From assembly GCA_017959525.1 (NCBI GenBank), contig JAGDAL010000261.1, positions 1-10,719 of the forward strand: a DNA stretch of 10,719 nucleotides, read 5' to 3'. Shown piece by piece: positions 6,569 to 10,719 of this stretch. The translations under genes were made by a program, and so were the position numbers. Each line of letters begins with the position of its first letter. Within the stretch, counting starts at the first letter, position 1. The notes beneath the pieces are model-generated. The model searched no databases. It was not told the origin of the DNA and saw nothing but the letters and a program-made list of their open reading frames with translations. Origin of the DNA: Lachnospiraceae bacterium (GTDB taxonomy: Bacteria; Bacillota; Clostridia; Lachnospirales; Lachnospiraceae).

Positions 6569-7849
6569 TTACTTATAGTAATCAAATACCAATCCATACA
6601 TGCGGACGGTATCGCCTTCCTGGATTCCCTTCTCTTCCAATTCCTTCAAGATACCCTGTTCCTTCAGGAAACGCTGGAAGAAAATAAATCCCTTCTCTGA
6701 ATCAATATTGATGTATCCGAGCATCTTCTCAATCTTCGGACCTTCTACCACATACTCACCGTCTTCGTTAATCTCAACGGTATAGCTGCCTTCCTCGGCC
6801 AGAAGGTCGGACGGATCGAATTCCTGCTCGTAAATAATATCTTCGCCCTGGTATGCTTCCAATTCTGCAGCAACTTCGCGAATCAATGGATCGATTCCTT
6901 CGCCACTAACTGCGGAAATAACGAAAATCTTATTGTCCGGGAATGCGTCATGAAGCTTCTGTAAAATGGCTTCCTTTTCTTCCGGGCTCACCGCATCCAT
7001 CTTGTTAGCGACAATAATCTGCGGCTTGCTCATCAAATCCATATTGTATGCGGACAATTCCTCATTGATGGTCTTAATATCTTCTACCGGGTCTCTTCCT
7101 TCTACGGAAGCGCCGTCTACTAAGTGCAGCAATACCTTGGTACGCTCAATATGACGTAAGAATTCATGGCCTAAGCCAACACCTTCGGAAGCGCCCTCGA
7201 TAAGGCCGGGGATATCAGCCATAACGAAGCCCTTACCGTCTTCCAAATCAACCACTCCAAGAATCGGATTCAAGGTGGTGAAGTGATAATTGGCAATCTC
7301 CGGATTTGCATTGGTAAGACGAGACAATAAAGTGGATTTACCCACATTCGGGAATCCAACCAAACCTACGTCTGCTAATACTTTTAACTCTAACTGAACT
7401 TCCAATTCGATGGAAGGTCCGCCCGGCTGTGCGTATTTTGGAGCCTGCATGGTAGAGGTAGCAAAATGCATGTTACCAAGACCACCACGGCCACCTTTTA
7501 ATACGATCTGACGACGGTTATCTCTGGACATATCCGCAATGACTTTGCCACTGGCTGCATCCTTAACAACCGTTCCTTCCGGAACCTTCAATACCAAATC
7601 GGTACCGTTCTTACCGTGGCATTTCTTCTTGCCACCTTCTTCACCGGCGGTTGCTGCGAACTTACGACGATGACGGTAATCGGACAGGTTGTTCATGCCG
7701 TTGTCAATTTCAAATACAACGTCGCCGCCTTTGCCGCCGTCTCCACCGTCAGGACCACCTGCCGGAACAAATTTTTCACGACGGAAGCTGACATGGCCAT
7801 CTCCGCCTTTGCCTGATTTTATGATAATTTTTGCACGATCTGCAAACAT
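6569..7849 (-). CDS. obgE: Obg/CgtA ribosome-assembly GTPase
   Basis: Obg is an essential GTPase that binds the 50S subunit during late assembly and senses (p)ppGpp. The 426-residue length matches B. subtilis Obg (428). Residues 1-158 are the glycine-rich Obg fold (KSGKGGDGHVSFRREKF, KGGRGGLGN). The G domain follows, with G1 GFPNVGKS (165-172), G2 Thr191/192, G3 DIPG (212-215), G4 NKMD (282-285) and G5 ISAVS (311-315). The C-terminal OCT domain spans about 350-426 and ends VFDYYK. ATG at 7849 is used because the conserved MFADRAKI start lies there behind AAGGA; an upstream start at 7888 adds a non-conserved tail. It heads the yhbY, nadD-yqeK, rsfS group. Confidence 0.97.
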   Translation of the reverse strand: MFADRAKIIIKSGKGGDGHVSFRREKFVPAGGPDGGDGGKGGDVVFEIDNGMNNLSDYRHRRKFAATAGEEGGKKKCHGKNGTDLVLKVPEGTVVKDAASGKVIADMSRDNRRQIVLKGGRGGLGNMHFATSTMQAPKYAQPGGPSIELEVQLELKVLADVGLVGFPNVGKSTLLSRLTNANPEIANYHFTTLNPILGVVDLEDGKGFVMADIPGLIEGASEGVGLGHEFLRHIERTKVLLHLVDGASVEGRDPVEDIKTINEELSAYNMDLMSKPQIIVANKMDAVSPEEKEAILQKLHDAFPDNKIFVISAVSGEGIDPLIREVAAELEAYQGEDIIYEQEFDPSDLLAEEGSYTVEINEDGEYVVEGPKIEKMLGYINIDSEKGFIFFQRFLKEQGILKELEEKGIQEGDTVRMYGLVFDYYK

Positions 7850-7955
7850 GTGATTTTCCTTTTTAGACTGATACGTTTGTCCACACAAAAGAGTCGCACC
7901 ACAGAAATGTGGCTATGAAAGCTTCTCTTCCATTCAAACGTACGTTGATTGGTTA

Positions 7956-7989
7956 CATAAAAGACGAACCCGGCTGCAAACAGTCGGGT
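7956..7989 (-). terminator. Weak terminator or attenuator hairpin between rpmA and obgE
   Basis: In the minus-strand transcript ACCCGACTG (7981-7989) pairs with CAGCCGGGT (7968-7976) around a TTTG loop, with one internal A-C mismatch, then TCGTCTTTTATG. The short broken T tract suggests partial termination. The 172-base gap (7850-8021) also holds a five-pair hairpin CCACA/TGTGG (7899-7912) and a ten-base palindrome AACGTACGTT (7937-7946). No convincing obgE promoter was found. Confidence 0.5.
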
Positions 7990-8021
7990 CCATCGGTAAA
8001 ACATAAATAAGTCTGCGAAAA

Positions 8022-8312
8022 TTAGTTCTCGCTAGCTACAGGATAAACAGAAGCCTGCTTCTTATCTCTGCCTTTTCTCTCGAATCTCAAGATACCATCA
8101 GCAGTTGCGAATAAAGTGTCATCGCCACCGATGCCAACGTTAACGCCTGGATGAATCTTGGTTCCGCGCTGACGGTAAATGATATTACCAGCCTTAACGA
8201 ACTGTCCGTCTGCTCTCTTAGCTCCTAATCTCTTGGACTCGGAATCACGACCGTTCTTGGTGGATCCAACTCCCTTCTTATGAGCGAAAAACTGAAGGTT
8301 CAACTGTAACAT
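8022..8312 (-). CDS. rpmA: 50S ribosomal protein L27 with cleavable N-terminal extension
   Basis: L27 lies at the peptidyl transferase centre, with its N-terminus reaching toward the tRNA ends. The 96-residue product starts [14 protein letters not shown]. The LNLQFF segment is the extension known in Firmicutes, removed by the cysteine protease Prp to expose AHKKG. The core is standard: [30 protein letters not shown] and a C-terminal FERKGRDKK. It starts three bases after prp, and AAGGAGG overlaps the end of prp. It ends in TAA. Confidence 0.97.
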   Translation of the reverse strand: MLQLNLQFFAHKKGVGSTKNGRDSESKRLGAKRADGQFVKAGNIIYRQRGTKIHPGVNVGIGGDDTLFATADGILRFERKGRDKKQASVYPVASEN

Positions 8313-8315
8313 TCT

Positions 8316-8642
8316 CTACACCTCCTTAATAGTCAAAGTAATAAATTCAGAACCATATTGCTCGGCAACCTCGCGGATACCCAGTAACATGGAGTCGATC
8401 AGTAACTTGCAACCATCGGAATAATCCTTCGGTAACTGACATACAATCCGTCCCTCTTCCTCGTCGGAAGAAACCGTAATCGCATCCTTCGTAAAAGATG
8501 TGATGGAATTGATGGTATTAATGACGAGCATACTAACTGCAGCGCAGACAATATCCTGTCCGTATTCATCAAATCCTGCATGTCCGATGCAAGAGAATTC
8601 CCGATACAAATCCTGATCTTTTAAAACCGTAACTCGAATCAT
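8316..8642 (-). CDS. prp: Prp, ribosomal-processing cysteine protease for L27
   Basis: Prp (YsxB family) cuts the N-terminal extension from L27. The 108-residue length fits. The catalytic pair is visible as His21 in the GHAGF motif and Cys33 in DIVCAAVS. The rest follows the family pattern (EEEGRIVCQLP, LLIDSMLLGIREVAEQY). It sits between rplU and the gene of its substrate, rpmA, whose LNLQFF site is present. No Shine-Dalgarno sequence is evident ahead of the ATG (preceding bases TTATTCGTGAT), so expression may depend on coupling to rplU, which ends 11 bases upstream. It ends in TAG, with an in-frame TGA six codons on. Confidence 0.95.
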   Translation of the reverse strand: MIRVTVLKDQDLYREFSCIGHAGFDEYGQDIVCAAVSMLVINTINSITSFTKDAITVSSDEEEGRIVCQLPKDYSDGCKLLIDSMLLGIREVAEQYGSEFITLTIKEV

Positions 8643-8653
8643 ATCACGAATAA

Positions 8654-8962
8654 TTAAGCGTTAATCTTTTCAATCTTAACCTGGGTGAATGACTGTCTGT
8701 GACCGTTCTTCTTGTGATAACCGGTCTTTGGCTTGTACTTGTAAACAGTAACTTTCTTAGCTCTGCCTTCTTTAACGACAGAAGCTACAACGCTTGCACC
8801 ATCGACAGTTGGATTACCAACCTTCAATCCATTGTCGCTGATAGCCAAGACCTGATCGAATGTTACATTCTCGCCAGCCTCTACTCCAAGCTTCTCAATG
8901 GTAATGATATCGCCTTCGGATACTTTGTACTGCTTACCACCTGTTGCAATAATTGCGTACAT
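8654..8962 (-). CDS. rplU: 50S ribosomal protein L21
   Basis: L21 binds 23S rRNA in the 50S subunit. The 102-residue product starts [18 protein letters not shown], the conserved N-terminus, and ends with the basic [15 protein letters not shown] stretch. ATG at 8962 is preferred because AGGAGG (8971-8976) lies eight bases before it. A GTG three codons upstream overlaps that site and is rejected. It is the first gene after a dedicated promoter and leader. Confidence 0.97.
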   Translation of the reverse strand: MYAIIATGGKQYKVSEGDIITIEKLGVEAGENVTFDQVLAISDNGLKVGNPTVDGASVVASVVKEGRAKKVTVYKYKPKTGYHKKNGHRQSFTQVKIEKINA

Positions 8963-8976
8963 AAATGGCACCTCCT

Positions 8977-9053
8977 ATTATCATTACTCGCCAGCTACGG
9001 TGCTGTCCGAAGTAAAAATGGACAGACTTACTCAACCTCACTGTGCGGCATAC
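8977..9053 (-). ncRNA. Probable L21 leader in the rplU 5' untranslated region
   Basis: About 75 bases of untranslated leader precede rplU. It contains a hairpin CTGTCC/GGACAG (9020-9025 with 9003-9008) flanked by AGTGAGGTTGAGTAAG and GCACCGTAGCTGGCGAG. Low-GC Gram-positive rplU operons often carry the L21 leader, a structured element thought to mediate feedback by a ribosomal protein. Position and a central hairpin fit; the match to that family was not computed. Confidence 0.6.
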
Positions 9054-9059
9054 TCATGT

Positions 9060-9088
9060 ATAGTATCATGAAAGAATTGCAAAGTCAA
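9060..9088 (-). promoter_or_regulatory. Promoter of rplU-prp-rpmA, overlapping the rng stop codon
   Basis: The -35 TTGACT (9083-9088, 5 of 6) and the -10 TACTAT (9060-9065, 4 of 6) are separated by 17 bases. The TGA of the rng stop codon (9085-9087) is part of the -35. Confidence 0.7.
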
Positions 9089-10281
9089 CTTTTCTTTACT
9101 GTTTGTTTCAGACTTTTCGAGACTTTCTCTCGGGTCAGCTCCATCAGTCCCAATTTGGTAATATCCAGAACGTTTACCTTGCGCTCATCCTGCTTTACAT
9201 AGGACTTCATGGCGCTTAGCAGCGCTTCCTGATCGGATTCCGCCTCCATATTCACAAAATCAATGAGAATCATGCCGGAAATGTTGCGCAGTCGCAGTTG
9301 TCTGGCAATTTCCTTGCCGGCTTCCAGATTCAAGGCGAAAACTTCGTCAGACCGCTTCTTCTTTCCCTGTTTTTTGGCACTGTTTACATCAATGGCCGTC
9401 AGGGTCTCCATGGATTCAATGAGGATATTGGCCCCACTGTCCAACCAGACGGTTTTCTGTAACAGTTCCTCCAACTGGGAGGACAAGGAATACAATTTAA
9501 ATAATGGATACGACGTATCCATATATAAGGAAAGCATTTCGGCTGGCAAGTCTACGACTCCATTCGCACAAGCCTCCGTAAGCTCCTCATAAATGTCCCT
9601 ATCATCTGTGACCACACGGAAGTTACCATCCGACAATGAATCCCCATACAGGGCCATATAACGGCGCATGGAAGGGATGATATCGGAAGGTGGTTCATAC
9701 AATAAGGAAAAACAGGTGGCATGGGCCCCGCGATGGGCCAAATCCGCCGCATCTGCCATTAACCCATCTACTTCCTGTCGAATGTCCTCCTTGGAACAGC
9801 CTGCTACATTGGTCCGAAGCAATAAATGCCCGGTGCTATCATCATATTCTTCTAAGAATGCCTTCCAGTCTTCCCGCTCTTTTTTCGATAACTTCTTAGA
9901 CACCCCATGCACACCCCTGCCATAGGTCAGACAACCATGCTCGCTTTTCAGTTCATAGAACTGGGTGACCACCGCGAATTTGGTCTTAATGGCATCCGTT
10001 TCTACCTGCACCAGTAGTTCCTCGTCAGAGCGTAACGGATGATCACAGGAGGAAAACGGCAAATAAGCCTTTGTCTGCTTATCTAACAGCACAAAGGCGC
10101 AATGCATGGAAGGAACCAAATCCACCACTTTGGCGCGATAAATCCGGCCAACCAATGACGGAGATTCCAAGTCACTGATTGTCCACGTATCCAAATGACG
10201 GTGCTCATCTATGGCACCATGCGCCCGGTAGTCGTGGCCCTCATATGAAATTGTTGTAAAAAATACAGTGACTTGTTCCAT
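9085..10281 (-). CDS. rng: Ribonuclease E/G family endoribonuclease
   Basis: This family cuts single-stranded AU-rich RNA and takes part in rRNA maturation and mRNA decay. The 398-residue protein has an embedded S1 domain at about 40-110 (SLVGRIYRAKVVDLVPSMHCAFV) and the catalytic DNase I-like region at about 285-385. The magnesium ligands are present: Asp298 and Asn300 (TAIDVNS) and Asp341 (ILIDFVNM), equivalent to E. coli RNase E Asp303, Asn305 and Asp346. The usual DFIDM reads DFVNM here, so the later non-ligand Asp is Asn. The protein ends soon after LGLMELTREKV, without the Zn-link cysteines or a small domain, and is shorter than E. coli RNase G (489). ATG at 10281 lies five bases after the upstream gene and has only a weak ribosome binding site. 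Confidence 0.9.
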   Translation of the reverse strand: MEQVTVFFTTISYEGHDYRAHGAIDEHRHLDTWTISDLESPSLVGRIYRAKVVDLVPSMHCAFVLLDKQTKAYLPFSSCDHPLRSDEELLVQVETDAIKTKFAVVTQFYELKSEHGCLTYGRGVHGVSKKLSKKEREDWKAFLEEYDDSTGHLLLRTNVAGCSKEDIRQEVDGLMADAADLAHRGAHATCFSLLYEPPSDIIPSMRRYMALYGDSLSDGNFRVVTDDRDIYEELTEACANGVVDLPAEMLSLYMDTSYPLFKLYSLSSQLEELLQKTVWLDSGANILIESMETLTAIDVNSAKKQGKKKRSDEVFALNLEAGKEIARQLRLRNISGMILIDFVNMEAESDQEALLSAMKSYVKQDERKVNVLDITKLGLMELTREKVSKSLKQTVKKS

Positions 10282-10286
10282 CGCTT

Positions 10287-10719
10287 TTATTTCTTGGATA
10301 AGGACTGATATCCATCCTCTGTTGCTTCAAACATATCCAATCGGTGAATGCCTAATTGGCTGCTATCGAATTCCACGCCAAGCTTCTGATGCAAGGCTTC
10401 CATAACCAATTCCGGCTTCAGATTGTCTGTACTTCCGGTGGTAAGATACAAATAAAACATCACATCATCCGGGTTTAAGCAAAAACCGTCTTCCCAAGGC
10501 AGGTAAGATGTCGGATCCTCATAGCCTTCCGGAAGAAGATCTGCCATATCGGAAACCTTTCCTACCTTCATATCCAAAATCAACGGACGAATGTCCATTT
10601 CTTTCTCGCTTTTCTTGGTCTTTTTTACAACGACAATTGGCTCCTTGGTTCCGTAGAAATCCGAAACCGCTTTTGCATAATCAATGCTCTGATCCAAGCC
10701 GCGCTTAAAATAAACCAGG
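10287..10719 (-). CDS. DUF2344 (TIGR03936, radical SAM-linked) protein, C-terminal part
   Basis: Only the last 143 codons are in the window; the frame is open to the right edge (reading LVYFKRGLDQSIDYAKAV), so the 5' end is missing and no start should be assigned. The segment with VVVKKTKKSEKEMDIRPLI (about residues 33-51 of the visible part) matches the C-terminal half of the radical SAM-linked family, which in Clostridia usually follows a radical SAM gene and precedes rng. Its function is unknown; a role in RNA or ribosome modification is only suggested by context. It ends in TAA five bases before rng. Confidence 0.75.
   Translation of the reverse strand, partial: LVYFKRGLDQSIDYAKAVSDFYGTKEPIVVVKKTKKSEKEMDIRPLILDMKVGKVSDMADLLPEGYEDPTSYLPWEDGFCLNPDDVMFYLYLTTGSTDNLKPELVMEALHQKLGVEFDSSQLGIHRLDMFEATEDGYQSLSKK

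Noticed and set aside
8699-9202. Plus-strand 167-codon frame across rplU and its leader
   Set aside because: It is antisense to rplU, the promoter and the end of rng, and shows no domain.
9263-9925. Plus-strand frames opposite rng
   Set aside because: They are shadows of the conserved catalytic region of RNase E/G, with no translation signals.

Overview
The window looks like chromosomal housekeeping DNA of a moderate-GC Clostridia bacterium, probably Lachnospiraceae. The reasons are the Clostridia-style order rng-rplU-prp-rpmA-obgE-yhbY-nadD/yqeK-rsfS next to lexA, the cleavable N-terminal extension on L27 with its protease gene prp, a fused NadD-YqeK, a separate small methionine synthase reactivation protein, strong AGGAGG ribosome binding sites and intrinsic terminators. 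No mobile element, CRISPR array, tRNA or rRNA was seen.

Layout, right to left because nearly everything is on the minus strand. A 3' fragment of a DUF2344 (radical SAM-linked) gene runs into an RNase E/G-family gene. A sigma-A-type promoter whose -35 lies over the rng stop codon then starts a leader, likely the L21 leader, and rplU-prp-rpmA. A 172-base gap with a weak terminator-like hairpin follows, then the tightly packed obgE-yhbY-nadD/yqeK-rsfS group. These genes serve ribosome assembly, ribosome silencing, NAD synthesis and dinucleotide (Ap4A) turnover. A strong hairpin terminator separates rsfS from the convergent plus-strand lexA. LexA is divergent from a small membrane-anchored LysM protein that resembles the SOS division inhibitor YneA. 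The 168 bases between their start codons hold both promoters and five candidate LexA boxes. After the LysM gene's terminator comes a methionine operon: metF, a MetH reactivation-domain protein, and metH, which runs off the left edge.

The most notable observation is that both metF and metH are interrupted by a single in-frame TAG (metF codon 118, metH codon 457), while family-typical protein sequence continues in the same frame on the far side. The reactivation gene between them is open, as are all other genes. MetF makes methyl-tetrahydrofolate and MetH consumes it, so consecutive steps of one pathway carry the same kind of interruption. TAG is also the ordinary terminal stop of five genes here, and several of these lack a nearby back-up stop, so complete reassignment of TAG is unlikely. 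Remaining explanations are two recent nonsense mutations (a decayed methionine branch), partial or context-dependent UAG decoding (amber suppressor tRNA or pyrrolysine), or assembly error.
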